From NCBI GenBank assembly GCA_050291725.1, contig JBNKKH010000010.1, forward strand, positions 1-64,000: 64,000 nt of DNA, given 5' to 3'. Source of the DNA: JAAGZL01 sp050291725 (lineage in GTDB: Bacteria > Pseudomonadota > Gammaproteobacteria > Chromatiales > Chromatiaceae). The notes under the pieces are model-generated. The model had not been told where the DNA came from. It saw nothing but the letters and a program-made list of their open reading frames with translations, and did no database searches. A program made the translations under genes and the position numbers. Shown piece after piece: positions 24,728-34,431 of this stretch. How positions within the stretch are numbered: the stretch's first letter is position 1; every line of letters starts with the position of its first letter.

Positions 24728-26025
24728 GCGTCCACCTCCAGCAGCATAGCGCCACCTTGGCCGCCGCCGATGCAGAGGCTGGCTATACCGCGAGTGGCGC
24801 TGTTCTGGTGCAGGGTTTTAAGGAGATGCAACACTACTCGGGCTCCGCTGGCACCTACTGGATGTCCCATACTGATTGCGCCGCCGTCTACATTGAGTCG
24901 ATCGCGGGGGATGGGCTGGAATGGAGTATCAATCCCTAGCTCGTTCTGCATATACTCCGGATCTTTCCAGGCCTCAAGACAGGATAGCACCTGTGCGGCA
25001 AAGGCTTCGTTGATCTCCCAGTAGTCTACACTGCTGCCATCGTCGCCTTGGCGTTGTAGCAGTCTGGCCATGGCGTGTGCCGGCCCCAATCCCATCTGGG
25101 ATGGGTCCAGGGCAGACCATTGAGCATCAACAATCCGCCCCATTATTGGTAGATCATGTTCCTTAATTGCCTCTTCTGATGCCAGCAACAGCATGGCGGC
25201 GCCATCTGTTATCTGAGCGCTGTTGCCCGCAGTGACACTACCTACGGGACGATCAAATACCGGTTTAAGTTTTGCCAGTTTTTCCACACTGCTATCTGCC
25301 CGTAAGCCGTTGTCATAATCATATAGCTTGCCCTTGGTATTAAAGATGGGCTCTATCTCATCCAGGCGTCCATCCTGATGGGCTTGGTTCAGTCGTTGGT
25401 GACTGGTTACGGCAAAACTGTCCATAGCCTCTCTTGAGATGTTGAATCTCCATGCTAGTTTTTCTGCCGTCTGGCCCATGGAGAGTCCAACGACAGGATC
25501 GGTTAGCCCCCGAAGCAGGGCGATGATTAGTTGAAAATGGTTGGGGCGTAGCTCCAATAGTTGTCGGCCCTTGGCGCTAATGCTCTTTGCTCTGTTCCAT
25601 TGGGCTAGCCAGGACACCATGCGATTGTTCAGGATTACCGGGTGATGGCTCATGGCCTCGGTGCCACCGGCCAACACCAGATTGGATCTGCCGTTGGCTA
25701 TGTTGTGAGCAGCGCTGTCCAGGGACTGCATACCAGATGCGCAGTTGCGCTGTACTGTCCAGGCTGGTACCAGATCTCCGCAACCCAGGCGCAGGGCTAC
25801 TACTCGGGCAATGTTGGCCTCATCGGGACCAGAGGAGACGCAACCCAGAATCACCTCATCCAGCAGATCAGGTAGGAACGGCTGGCGTGCCAATAGTGGT
25901 CTGGCAGCGTTCACCGCTAGGTCAGATGCGCGAAATGGTCCGGGGCCGTTTAAGGCTTTGAGGAACGGGGTGCGACTGCCATCCACCACATATACCGGTT
26001 TGGGGTATCTGTTATTGGTTGTCAT
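24724..26025 (-). CDS. fadI: Acetyl-CoA acyltransferase (thiolase), FadI-like
   Basis: The protein has 433 residues, FadI length. The nucleophilic Cys is in VQRNCASGMQS, the second active-site region is GHPVGASGARVV and the last is CIGGGQGGAM. It cleaves 3-ketoacyl-CoA at the end of each beta-oxidation round. fadJ starts at its stop codon and fadE lies 37 bases upstream. The paired order points to an operon encoding the whole cycle after acyl-CoA formation. Confidence 0.93.
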   Translation of the reverse strand: MTTNNRYPKPVYVVDGSRTPFLKALNGPGPFRASDLAVNAARPLLARQPFLPDLLDEVILGCVSSGPDEANIARVVALRLGCGDLVPAWTVQRNCASGMQSLDSAAHNIANGRSNLVLAGGTEAMSHHPVILNNRMVSWLAQWNRAKSISAKGRQLLELRPNHFQLIIALLRGLTDPVVGLSMGQTAEKLAWRFNISREAMDSFAVTSHQRLNQAHQDGRLDEIEPIFNTKGKLYDYDNGLRADSSVEKLAKLKPVFDRPVGSVTAGNSAQITDGAAMLLLASEEAIKEHDLPIMGRIVDAQWSALDPSQMGLGPAHAMARLLQRQGDDGSSVDYWEINEAFAAQVLSCLEAWKDPEYMQNELGIDTPFQPIPRDRLNVDGGAISMGHPVGASGARVVLHLLKTLHQNSATRGIASLCIGGGQGGAMLLEVDA

Positions 26026-26062
26026 GCTGCTCTATCCTCTGATCGGAACATTATTTGTGGTA

Positions 26063-28561
26063 TCACTCAGTTTCCTGCTTGGACCTGGTTTTTGCCTTGG
26101 GTTTTGCTTTAGCCTTTGGTCTTGCCTTGGTTGGGCTGGAACAGGGATTAAGATCTTTAAATGCATCCACCTGTATCACCTGATCTCTCAGCTTTTCAGC
26201 TTCACGCAGCTTGTTAGCCTGATCTGGGCGAATTACTCCTTTGTTTAGGGCCTGTTCGACTATCTCCTGGATGTTGTTACCGGAGATCTTGCCGGTATGT
26301 CTGGCGTCACGCAGCAGCTTCTCTATGGGTGCTGTGGCAAATGCTGCCTCCAGAGCTTGATCCAGCAGGCCCACCCTCTCCTTAGTATCTTCAGAGGTAT
26401 AGATGCCCTCTGTCAGGCTATCTCTGATTGTGCTGGGCTCGAGCAGAAGTTTGGCTGCCGCCTTATCCATGCGGTCAGTGGGGCGATGGAATCTAAGGCC
26501 AGTGGGGAATACCAGAAATCTCATCAGCCAGCCCAGGGGGCGAAATGGTAGATTACGGAATAGACCACGTAAGGCCTCCTGCATGCGGAACAGGGAGTCT
26601 TCCATGGCCCACTGCATCAGTGGTAGTTCCTGCTCCGGTTTGCCATTACTGATGAATAGCTTCAGGGTAGAGCTGGCGATATAGAGTTCGCTTAACACGT
26701 CGCCCAGTCGAGCTGAAAGTCGCTCTTTGCGTTTCAGTGCTCCCCCCAGAGTCATCAAGGCTACATCGGCGGAGAGGGCAAAGGCTGCGCTCATCCAGTT
26801 CAGCTTCTGAAAATATCTGCCTGCTGGGCCGGGAACCGGTTTTTTCGATAATAGTCCGTGGCTCAGGCCCAACCAGGTAGTGCGGGCGATGTTGGTCATA
26901 ACGAAGATGATGTGGCCGAATAGGGCCTGGTCGAATTTTTTTATGGCTAGCTCTTCATCCTCTTCCTGCACCGCGTCTAGCTCTTTCAATATCAGAGGAT
27001 GACATCTAATGGCGCCCTGGCCGAAGATGATCATGCTGCGGGTAAGTATATTGGCTCCCTCAACCGTGATGGCGATGGGGATGGATTGGTATGCACGTCC
27101 CCAAATATTGGATGGGCCAAGACAGATACCGCTGCCGCCCTGAATGTCCATGGCGTCATTCATTACCTGGCGATAGCGTTCGGTGGTGTGATATTTAATG
27201 ATGGCGGAGATAACCGAAGGCTTCTTGCCGATGTCCAGTCCGGTCAGGGTCAGTTTGCGAGTTGCATCCATTTGATAGGTCATGCCGGCAATGCGCGCCA
27301 ACGGCTCTTCCACCCCCTCAAAGCGTCCGATAGGCATACCGAACTGTTGTCTAACCGCCGCATAGGCTCCGGTGAAACGACTAGCCATTTTGCCAGCGCC
27401 AGTGGAGAGGGCGGGTAGGGATATTCCGCGTCCCTCAGATAGGCTATCCATGAGCATGCGCCAACCCTGTCCCACTCTCTCTTGTCCGCCGATTACATAC
27501 TCCATAGGTATGAATACATCCTTGCCTCTGGTGGTGCCATTCATGAAAGGTATATTGAGAGGCATGTGGCGTTCCCCGGTCTCAACTCCCTGTGTGGATT
27601 TTGGTATTAGAGCCACTGTTATGCCTAGATCATCTTCCTCGCCCAGAAGGTGTTCCGGGTCTTCGGTCTTGAAGGCTAGACCCACCAAGGTGGCTACCGG
27701 AGCTAAGGTTATGTAGCGCTTGTCCCAGTTCAGGCGCAGGCCTAGGGTCTTTTCTCCATTGAATGTTCCATATGTGACTACTCCAGTGTCTGGTATAGAG
27801 CCAGCATCACTTCCGGCCTTGGGGCCGGTCAGGGCAAAGCATGGTACCTCTTTGCCAGTGGCTAGACCGTTTAGATACTGATCTTTTTGCTCATCGGTGC
27901 CGTAGTGCAGCAGTAGTTCTGCAGGACCCAGAGAGTTTGGCACCATCACGGTTACCGCTGTGGTGATGCTCTTGCTGGCTATCTTCATTACGATGGTGGA
28001 GTGGGCCAGAGCAGAGAACTCTAAACCTCCATAGCTCTTGGGTATAATCATCCCGAACAGTCCAGACTGTTTTATGAACTCCCACACCTCTGGTGGTAGG
28101 TCCTGATCGTGTTGGGTGATCTTCCAGTCATCCAGCATTCTGCATAGCTCTTCCACTGGACCGTTTATGAATTCCATCTCCTCCTGGCTAAGTTGCGAAT
28201 TGGGTAGCTGTATCAGATCATTCCAATTAGGGTTGCCGCTGAACAGTTCTCCATCCCACCAGACATCTCCTGCGTCCAGTGCCTCCTGTTCGGTTTTGGA
28301 CATCTTGGGCATTACCTTGCGGAACTGTTGTAAGAGAGGGGCGCTTATCCATTGCCGACGCTGTTCTGGGGCTAGGTATAGGGTGAGACATAAGGCGTAC
28401 ACAACCCAGAAGAGCAGACTCCACCCCAGAGATAGCAGAGAGAATAGCTGTAACAGGATCAAGACTACCGGCAGAGTAGCAATCCATATCTCTGCCTTGG
28501 CCTGTTTGTAGGCTAGGGTCCAGAGGGAGAGTAAGACAATAAAGATACCAATTATGGTCAC
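26063..28561 (-). CDS. fadE: Acyl-CoA dehydrogenase FadE
   Basis: The protein has 832 residues, matching the long FadE type. Two or three N-terminal hydrophobic segments (residues 1-60) tether it to the membrane. The dehydrogenase core follows (AGDVWWDGELFSG, FALTGPKAGSDAGSIPD for FAD binding, and MDIQGGSGICLG), with a long C-terminal domain. The last residues are Lys/Ala-rich low complexity (KARPKAKAKPKAKTRSK). It performs the first step of beta-oxidation and passes electrons to ETF. It is the first gene of fadE-fadI-fadJ. Confidence 0.93.
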   Translation of the reverse strand: MTIIGIFIVLLSLWTLAYKQAKAEIWIATLPVVLILLQLFSLLSLGWSLLFWVVYALCLTLYLAPEQRRQWISAPLLQQFRKVMPKMSKTEQEALDAGDVWWDGELFSGNPNWNDLIQLPNSQLSQEEMEFINGPVEELCRMLDDWKITQHDQDLPPEVWEFIKQSGLFGMIIPKSYGGLEFSALAHSTIVMKIASKSITTAVTVMVPNSLGPAELLLHYGTDEQKDQYLNGLATGKEVPCFALTGPKAGSDAGSIPDTGVVTYGTFNGEKTLGLRLNWDKRYITLAPVATLVGLAFKTEDPEHLLGEEDDLGITVALIPKSTQGVETGERHMPLNIPFMNGTTRGKDVFIPMEYVIGGQERVGQGWRMLMDSLSEGRGISLPALSTGAGKMASRFTGAYAAVRQQFGMPIGRFEGVEEPLARIAGMTYQMDATRKLTLTGLDIGKKPSVISAIIKYHTTERYRQVMNDAMDIQGGSGICLGPSNIWGRAYQSIPIAITVEGANILTRSMIIFGQGAIRCHPLILKELDAVQEEDEELAIKKFDQALFGHIIFVMTNIARTTWLGLSHGLLSKKPVPGPAGRYFQKLNWMSAAFALSADVALMTLGGALKRKERLSARLGDVLSELYIASSTLKLFISNGKPEQELPLMQWAMEDSLFRMQEALRGLFRNLPFRPLGWLMRFLVFPTGLRFHRPTDRMDKAAAKLLLEPSTIRDSLTEGIYTSEDTKERVGLLDQALEAAFATAPIEKLLRDARHTGKISGNNIQEIVEQALNKGVIRPDQANKLREAEKLRDQVIQVDAFKDLNPCSSPTKARPKAKAKPKAKTRSKQETE

Positions 28562-28795
28562 CGCGCTACCTCCTGAATTTCTTGAGTATTTTTATCTGTA
28601 CCATCTAATACAAACAGTCCTAAAAAGTATAGACCAAGGTTGTTATCACTTTGTTGCGTTATAGTTGTTCTTGTTTGTGCCGAGAGCTAAATGGCTGCAA
28701 TCCTAGGCATTTTTCGAGTAGTATTAGCAATCAAGCTGTACACCTTATGAAATTAGTTGTTTTCTTCCCCTATTCAAGTGGTTGTTGAGACTGTA

Positions 28796-29353
28796 ATGAA
28801 TATTGTTCTGATTGGAATGCGTGGCGTTGGTAAGTCCAATATAAGTCGTCGTCTTAGTCTGCTAACCAAGTGGCCGGTTCTCTCTACCGATCTGTTGATT
28901 GAATATGAGAATGGTGGAAAATCAATCCAAGAGATTATGGCTGAAAACGGAGGTGACTGGAAAATATTCCGCGAGATGGAGTTTCAGGTGGTGCAGAAAA
29001 TCGCGCGCTTCGATCAGGTTATTGTGGATTGTGGCGGTGGAGTGATTGTTGATTTGGCTGATGACGGTTCTGAGATTTATAGCGAACGTAAGGTAAATCT
29101 GCTGAAGGATAAAGGGCAGATTATTTGGCTCAAGGATGATATCGAATATTTGGCGTCCAAGGTAAAAGGAGATCAACGCCGTCCAACTCTGGATGAGACT
29201 AAGTCAGCAGAAGAGGTGATGCGGCGGCGTTTGCCATTCTATGAGCAGGCTGCGGACTTGGTTCTGGACGTTGCCGGGCGCGGCCGGAGAAAAACTTCCC
29301 GCAAGCTCTATGAGAAGATCTTTCAGCAGCCGCTACCGGATGTGTCTATATAA
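28796..29353 (+). CDS. Shikimate kinase family protein
   Basis: The start at 28796 places the P-loop (GMRGVGKSN) at the N-terminus as in shikimate kinases; 13 upstream codons are open but atypical. The protein has 185 residues. Other motifs are the substrate-binding Asp in LSTDLLIE, FREMEF, the Walker B/GGG region CGGGVIV and RRPTLDET in the lid. It would phosphorylate shikimate at the 3-position, but it stands alone, not with aroB, and its motif spacing differs from AroK. A kinase of a related substrate remains possible. Confidence 0.75.
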   Translation: MNIVLIGMRGVGKSNISRRLSLLTKWPVLSTDLLIEYENGGKSIQEIMAENGGDWKIFREMEFQVVQKIARFDQVIVDCGGGVIVDLADDGSEIYSERKVNLLKDKGQIIWLKDDIEYLASKVKGDQRRPTLDETKSAEEVMRRRLPFYEQAADLVLDVAGRGRRKTSRKLYEKIFQQPLPDVSI

Positions 29354-29513
29354 TTCTTGCCCTGTGGCGGTTGGGCTATTCCATTAGATTGTCAGAAATA
29401 ATACAAAAAGTGTCAGATTTTCTCGGTTACGGATAGACGAAAGGATCAGCATCAAGTAGAATTTCGCAAGTCAACAAAGCCGCATAGGTGAGTTGGCTCC
29501 CTGAGTGGTTTTT

Positions 29514-29556
29514 TTCGGGCGTCCCCTTTTGGGTCGTCCGGTTCAGTATGCCCGAA
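29514..29556 (+). promoter_or_regulatory. Leader hairpin directly before the carA ribosome site
   Basis: TTCGGGC (29514-29520) and GCCCGAA (29550-29556) are exact complements. Inside, GGGCGTCCC and GGGTCGTCC form a weaker second stem around a CTTTT loop. The carA ribosome site GAGGA (29557-29561) follows at once, and a run of seven T precedes the stem. The structure could block or expose translation initiation, a plausible pyrimidine- or arginine-linked control. The mechanism is inferred. Confidence 0.4.
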
Positions 29557-29566
29557 GAGGACAGTT

Positions 29567-30718
29567 TTGTTGAGAAAGCCTGCTTTTTTAGTCCTTGAAG
29601 ATGGAACAATCTTCCGAGGGGACTCCATTGGGGCCGATGGTCAGACCGTTGGAGAGGTGGTATTTAATACCGCGATGACGGGGTATCAAGAGATTCTGAC
29701 CGATCCCTCCTACGCTAGACAGATCGTCACCCTTACCTATCCACATATTGGCAATACTGGCACTAATGACGAGGATGAAGAGTCCAACGCTATTTATGCC
29801 GCTGGTTTGATCATCCGCGATCTACCACTAATTGTCAGCAACTGGCGCAGCCAGAAGCCACTGGATGAGTATCTTTCTGATAATGGCATTGTAGCCATTG
29901 CTGATATCGACACCCGTAAGCTCACCCGTATCCTTAGGGAGAAGGGCGCCCAGAACGGCTGTATCATAGCCGGTGACAATCTAGATCAGGCAGCGGCCCT
30001 GGAAGCAGCCAAGGCCTTCCCCGGCTTGAAAGGGATGGATCTAGCCAAAGAGGTAACCACAGATAGTTCATATCAGTGGACCCAGGGTACCTGGGACCTG
30101 GAGCATGGTCTGCCAGCGTCACAAGGTTTTGCTGCCGAAGAGCTTCCTCATCATGTGGTGGCTTACGATTATGGCATCAAGCGTAATATTTTGCGTATGT
30201 TAGTGGATCGGGGGTGCAGAGTAACTGTGGTCCCGGCTCAGACCCCAGCTAGTGATGTCCTGGCCATGAATCCATCTGGTATTTTTCTTTCTAATGGACC
30301 TGGCGATCCTGAGCCGTGTGACTACGCTATCACTGCAATCAAAGAGATTGTGGATACCGATATTCCGGTGTTCGGAATCTGTCTGGGACACCAGCTGCTT
30401 TCCCTGGCCAGCGGGGCTCAGACCGTGAAGATGAAGTTCGGACACCACGGCGCTAACCATCCGGTGCAGGATCTAGATAATAAGACGGTGATGATCAGTA
30501 GTCAGAACCATGGTTTTGCTGTGGATGAAAGTAGCCTGCCAGCAAATCTTGAGGCGACCCATCGTTCTCTGTTTGATGATTCTCTACAGGGTATTCATCG
30601 TACCGACAAGCCAGCCTTTGGGTTTCAGGGACATCCAGAGGCGAGTCCAGGACCACACGATGTGGCCCCGGTGTTTGATCACTTTATTGAGTTGATGCAG
30701 TCTGTAAATGGAAACTAG
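29567..30718 (+). CDS. carA: Carbamoyl-phosphate synthase small subunit
   Basis: The protein has 383 residues. The N-terminal CarA domain (ALFLEDGT-like start, FNTAMTGYQEIL) precedes a class I glutaminase domain with Cys272 in GICLGHQLL and the catalytic His in FQGHPEAS. It releases ammonia from glutamine for CarB. The start is TTG 29567 with GAGGA five bases upstream, as is common for carA. The TAG stop directly abuts the inverted repeat of the GxxExxY element. Confidence 0.97.
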   Translation: MLRKPAFLVLEDGTIFRGDSIGADGQTVGEVVFNTAMTGYQEILTDPSYARQIVTLTYPHIGNTGTNDEDEESNAIYAAGLIIRDLPLIVSNWRSQKPLDEYLSDNGIVAIADIDTRKLTRILREKGAQNGCIIAGDNLDQAAALEAAKAFPGLKGMDLAKEVTTDSSYQWTQGTWDLEHGLPASQGFAAEELPHHVVAYDYGIKRNILRMLVDRGCRVTVVPAQTPASDVLAMNPSGIFLSNGPGDPEPCDYAITAIKEIVDTDIPVFGICLGHQLLSLASGAQTVKMKFGHHGANHPVQDLDNKTVMISSQNHGFAVDESSLPANLEATHRSLFDDSLQGIHRTDKPAFGFQGHPEASPGPHDVAPVFDHFIELMQSVNGN

Positions 30719-31183
30719 TCCGCAAATGAACGCGAATATACGCAAATGGAGTTGCTATGTTTGGAAGAGAGAGTTCTGTATCCAAGCGTGTTATTGGCTG
30801 TAGTTTTGAGGTAAGTAACAACCTGGGTTTAGGGTATTTAGAGTCTGTTTACGAGAACGCACTCTGTGTGGAATTGAAGCGGCAAGGAATAGCCTTTGAA
30901 AGACAGAAGCAGTTGACCGTTTCTTATAAGGGTGAAGCTGTTGGCAACTACATAACGGATTTGATTGTAGAAGATAGACTACTTGTTGAACTGAAAGCAT
31001 TAGCAAGACTAACTGGGGAGCATGAAGCTCAGGTTATGAATTATTTAAGGGCCACAGGCTTAGGCGTAGGACTTTTACTGAATTTTGGTACTCCTCGTTT
31101 GGGCATCAAACGGATAGTTTGGCAACACAATGATGCCATTAGTATTTGAGTTATATTCGCGTTCATTCGCGTTAATTTGCGGA
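30719..31183. mobile_element. GxxExxY unit with inverted terminal repeats, inserted between carA and carB
   Basis: The left end TCCGCAAATGAACGCGAATATA (30719-30740) and the right end (31152-31183, read on the minus strand) are the same sequence, except that the right copy has 10 extra bases (TAACGCGAAT) after TCCGCAAAT. Between them lies one GxxExxY gene. The unit starts at the first base after the carA stop and ends 16 bases before carB. No target duplication is obvious and no transposase is present, so it may be moved in trans or by a host process. The repeat words resemble those seen around GxxExxY genes in other bacteria. Confidence 0.55.
30757..31149 (+). CDS. GxxExxY family protein
   Basis: The protein has 130 residues. 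The diagnostic motif GYLESVYENAL gives the family name. It also has a conserved acidic/Lys core typical of PD-(D/E)xK-like folds (DLIVEDRLLVELKA) and the late QVMNYLRATGLGVGLLLNFG segment. The function is unknown; a nuclease-like fold is suggested by DLIVE...ELKA. It sits inside the carA-carB gap, flanked by matching inverted repeats, and is probably transcribed with carAB. Confidence 0.85.
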   Translation: MFGRESSVSKRVIGCSFEVSNNLGLGYLESVYENALCVELKRQGIAFERQKQLTVSYKGEAVGNYITDLIVEDRLLVELKALARLTGEHEAQVMNYLRATGLGVGLLLNFGTPRLGIKRIVWQHNDAISI

Positions 31184-31199
31184 TTAAATTATTAAGTAA

Positions 31200-34100
31200 A
31201 TGCCAAAAAGAACTGACATAAAAAGTATCCTAATTATCGGCGCTGGCCCTATCGTCATTGGTCAGGCCTGTGAATTTGACTACTCTGGTGCCCAGGCCTG
31301 TAAGGCCCTGAGGGAAGAGGGGTACCGGGTGATACTGGTTAACTCTAATCCCGCCACCATCATGACCGATCCTGAGATGGCAGATGCCATCTACATCGAG
31401 CCTATCACCTGGCAAACTGTTGCCAGGGTAATTGAAAAGGAGCGTCCGGACGCACTGCTTCCCACTATGGGTGGTCAGACCGCTCTCAATTGCGCGTTGG
31501 ATTTGGTGCGGGAAGGGGTGCTGGAGAAGTATGGCGTAGAGATGATCGGCGCTTCCCGCGAGGCTATCGATAAGGCGGAGGATCGTGATCTATTCCGCAA
31601 GGCTATGCGGAAGATTGGCCTGGATATGCCCCGTTCCGCAATTGCCCACAGTATGGAAGAGGCTCATCAGGTACAGGCCCAGATCGGCTTTCCAGCAATT
31701 ATTCGTCCATCTTTTACTATGGGTGGTTCCGGTGGTGGTATCGCATACAACAAGGATGAGTTTGAGGAGATCTGTGCTCGTGGGCTAGATCTATCACCCA
31801 CCAGTGAGCTGCTGATCGAAGAGTCGGCACTGGGATGGAAAGAGTATGAAATGGAGGTGGTGCGGGACCACAAAGACAACTGCATCATTATCTGCTCCAT
31901 TGAGAACCTGGACCCCATGGGTGTGCATACTGGTGACTCTATCACCGTGGCCCCGGCCCAAACCCTGACCGATAAAGAGTATCAGATCATGCGCGACGCC
32001 TCCCTGGCGGTGCTGCGCGAGATCGGCGTGGATACTGGCGGCTCCAATGTTCAGTTCGCCATCAATCCAGAGAACGGTCGCATGATCATCATCGAGATGA
32101 ATCCACGGGTGTCTCGTTCATCTGCCTTGGCCTCCAAGGCCACTGGCTTTCCTATTGCCAAGGTAGCAGCCAAGCTGGCGGTTGGTTTTACCCTGGATGA
32201 GCTGCGTAACGAGATTACCGGCGGCGCTACTCCGGCCTCTTTTGAACCATCTATTGATTATGTGGTTACCAAAATACCTAGGTTCGCCTTCGAGAAGTTC
32301 CCTCAGGCCCCGGATCGACTCACCACCCAGATGAAATCGGTGGGTGAGGTTATGGCTATTGGTAGAACCTTCCAGGAGTCATTTCAGAAAGCCCTGCGTG
32401 GTCTTGAGACTGGTATGCGCGGCCTGGATGAGATTGTTGATCTGGAGTCGGATGATGCCAAGGATGAGATTCTACGCGAGATTCGTCAGCCTGGTGCCGA
32501 GCGCATAAGATATCTGGCAGACGGTTTCCGTCTTGGCATGTCTATGCAAGAGGTGTTTGAGGCCACCGCTATAGATCCGTGGTTCCTGGTTCAGATTGAA
32601 CAGCTGATCAATCTGGAGCAAGAGGTTCGTGAAGGCGGCATAGACTCCTTAGACGCGGAGCGAATGCGCTATCTGAAACGCAAAGGTTTTTCCGATGGCC
32701 GTCTGGGCATACTGACCGGCGTCGGGGCAAAAGAGCTGCGGAAGAAACGGCATGATCAGGGAGTGCGTCCGGTCTATAAACGAGTTGATACCTGTGCTGC
32801 AGAGTTTTCCACCAGCACCGCCTACATGTACTCTACTTATGAGGAGGAGTGTGAGGCCGAGCCAACAGATCGCAAGAAGATTATGGTACTTGGTGGTGGT
32901 CCCAACCGTATTGGCCAGGGTATAGAGTTTGACTACTGCTGTGTGCACGCTGCCTTCGCAATGCGGGAAGATGGCTATGAGACCATCATGATCAACTGTA
33001 ACCCCGAGACCGTTTCCACCGACTTTGATACCTCCGACCGGCTATATTTCGAGCCACTTACCCTGGAGGATGTGCTGGAGATTATCCATCTGGAACAGCC
33101 CACTGGCGTCATCGTACAGTATGGCGGACAGACCCCGCTGAAGTTGGCGCAGGATCTGGAAGCTGCGGGTGCCCCCATCATCGGTACCAGTCCCGACTCC
33201 ATAGATCTGGCGGAAGACCGCGAGCGCTTCCAGCAGTTGGTTGAAAAGCTGAACATGAAGCAGCCACCAAACCGTACTGCCACCGAGTCTGAACAGGCCG
33301 TAAAGTTGGCCGAAGAGATCGGTTATCCTCTGGTGGTGCGTCCATCCTATGTGCTGGGTGGTCGCGCTATGGAGATCGTGTATGACGAAGACGATCTGCG
33401 ACGCTATATGCGTGAAGCGGTGAGTGTCTCCAACGACTCTCCAGTATTGCTGGATCGTTTCCTGAATGACGCTATCGAAGTGGATATTGATGCTATCTGT
33501 GATGGCAAGGATGTGCTGATCGGCAGCATTATGGAGCATATTGAAGAGGCTGGCGTACACTCTGGAGACTCCGCCTGCTCTCTGCCACCATATACTCTAT
33601 CCAAAGAGGTCCAGGATCGTATGCGAGAGCAGATCCGTGAGATGGCATTGGAACTGAAAGTTGTAGGCCTGATGAACACCCAGTTTGCCATCAAGGGTGA
33701 CGAAATCTACCTGCTGGAGGTAAACCCACGCGCATCCCGTACTGTGCCTTTTGTATCTAAGGCCACTGGTGTGCAACTGGCCAAGGTGGCGGCTCGCTGC
33801 ATGGCTGGCGTCAGTCTGCAGCAGCAGGGGATTACGGAAGAGGTAATACCAGAGAACTATTTTGTTAAAGAGGCGGTTTTTCCTTTTATTAAATTCCCAG
33901 GCGTAGATACTCTGCTGGGTCCGGAGATGAAATCTACTGGTGAGGTTATGGGTGTAGGCAAAACCTTTGGCGAAGCCTTCGCCAAGGCAGTTGAGGGTGG
34001 TGGTACTGCTCTACCTAAGAGTGGCCGTGCCCTGCTCTCGGTGCGTGATGTGGATAAACAGCGTCTGATCAATGTGGCCCGCGATATGAGTGAGCTGGGA

Positions 34101-34412
34101 TTTGAGCTGTTCGCCACCGGCGGAACTGCCAGGGCAGTGCAGGAAGCTGGCATAGAGTGCGAGCGGGTGAATAAGGTGGCGGAGGGTCGCCCCCATATTG
34201 TCGATATGATTAAAAATGATTTCTTCAGCATTATCGTCAATACTACAGAAGGTAAGCAGGCAATTGCGGATTCCAGAGAGATCAGGTGTTCGGCGTTGCA
34301 GCATAAAGTGAGTTACACCACTACCATGTCTGGAGCTGAGGCCTTTTGTCTCGCTGTGAAACAACTGGACCATGTGGATGTAAATAGTCTGCAAGAGCTG
34401 CATGCAGTTTGA
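31200..34412 (+). CDS. carB: Carbamoyl-phosphate synthase large subunit
   Basis: The protein has 1070 residues, the full length of CarB. It has two homologous ATP-grasp halves (starts ILIIGAGPIVIGQACEFDYSG and IMVLGGGPNRIGQGIEFDYC), each followed by carbamate/carboxyphosphate motifs (EMNPRVSRSSALASKATG; EVNPRASRTVPFVSKATG), and a C-terminal MGS-like allosteric domain (ARDMSELGFELFATGGTA). It makes carbamoyl phosphate for arginine and pyrimidines. The ATG lacks a good ribosome site, perhaps because the inserted unit replaced the native spacer. Confidence 0.98.
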   Translation: MPKRTDIKSILIIGAGPIVIGQACEFDYSGAQACKALREEGYRVILVNSNPATIMTDPEMADAIYIEPITWQTVARVIEKERPDALLPTMGGQTALNCALDLVREGVLEKYGVEMIGASREAIDKAEDRDLFRKAMRKIGLDMPRSAIAHSMEEAHQVQAQIGFPAIIRPSFTMGGSGGGIAYNKDEFEEICARGLDLSPTSELLIEESALGWKEYEMEVVRDHKDNCIIICSIENLDPMGVHTGDSITVAPAQTLTDKEYQIMRDASLAVLREIGVDTGGSNVQFAINPENGRMIIIEMNPRVSRSSALASKATGFPIAKVAAKLAVGFTLDELRNEITGGATPASFEPSIDYVVTKIPRFAFEKFPQAPDRLTTQMKSVGEVMAIGRTFQESFQKALRGLETGMRGLDEIVDLESDDAKDEILREIRQPGAERIRYLADGFRLGMSMQEVFEATAIDPWFLVQIEQLINLEQEVREGGIDSLDAERMRYLKRKGFSDGRLGILTGVGAKELRKKRHDQGVRPVYKRVDTCAAEFSTSTAYMYSTYEEECEAEPTDRKKIMVLGGGPNRIGQGIEFDYCCVHAAFAMREDGYETIMINCNPETVSTDFDTSDRLYFEPLTLEDVLEIIHLEQPTGVIVQYGGQTPLKLAQDLEAAGAPIIGTSPDSIDLAEDRERFQQLVEKLNMKQPPNRTATESEQAVKLAEEIGYPLVVRPSYVLGGRAMEIVYDEDDLRRYMREAVSVSNDSPVLLDRFLNDAIEVDIDAICDGKDVLIGSIMEHIEEAGVHSGDSACSLPPYTLSKEVQDRMREQIREMALELKVVGLMNTQFAIKGDEIYLLEVNPRASRTVPFVSKATGVQLAKVAARCMAGVSLQQQGITEEVIPENYFVKEAVFPFIKFPGVDTLLGPEMKSTGEVMGVGKTFGEAFAKAVEGGGTALPKSGRALLSVRDVDKQRLINVARDMSELGFELFATGGTARAVQEAGIECERVNKVAEGRPHIVDMIKNDFFSIIVNTTEGKQAIADSREIRCSALQHKVSYTTTMSGAEAFCLAVKQLDHVDVNSLQELHAV

Positions 34413-34431
34413 TAGGGTATAGGTAATAGAT

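Noticed and set aside
26999..27418. A 139-residue antisense frame over fadE
   Set aside because: It is explained by the fadE coding pattern; no start signal.
33042..33560. A 172-residue antisense frame over carB
   Set aside because: Same reasoning: no domain, and the carB frame is complete.
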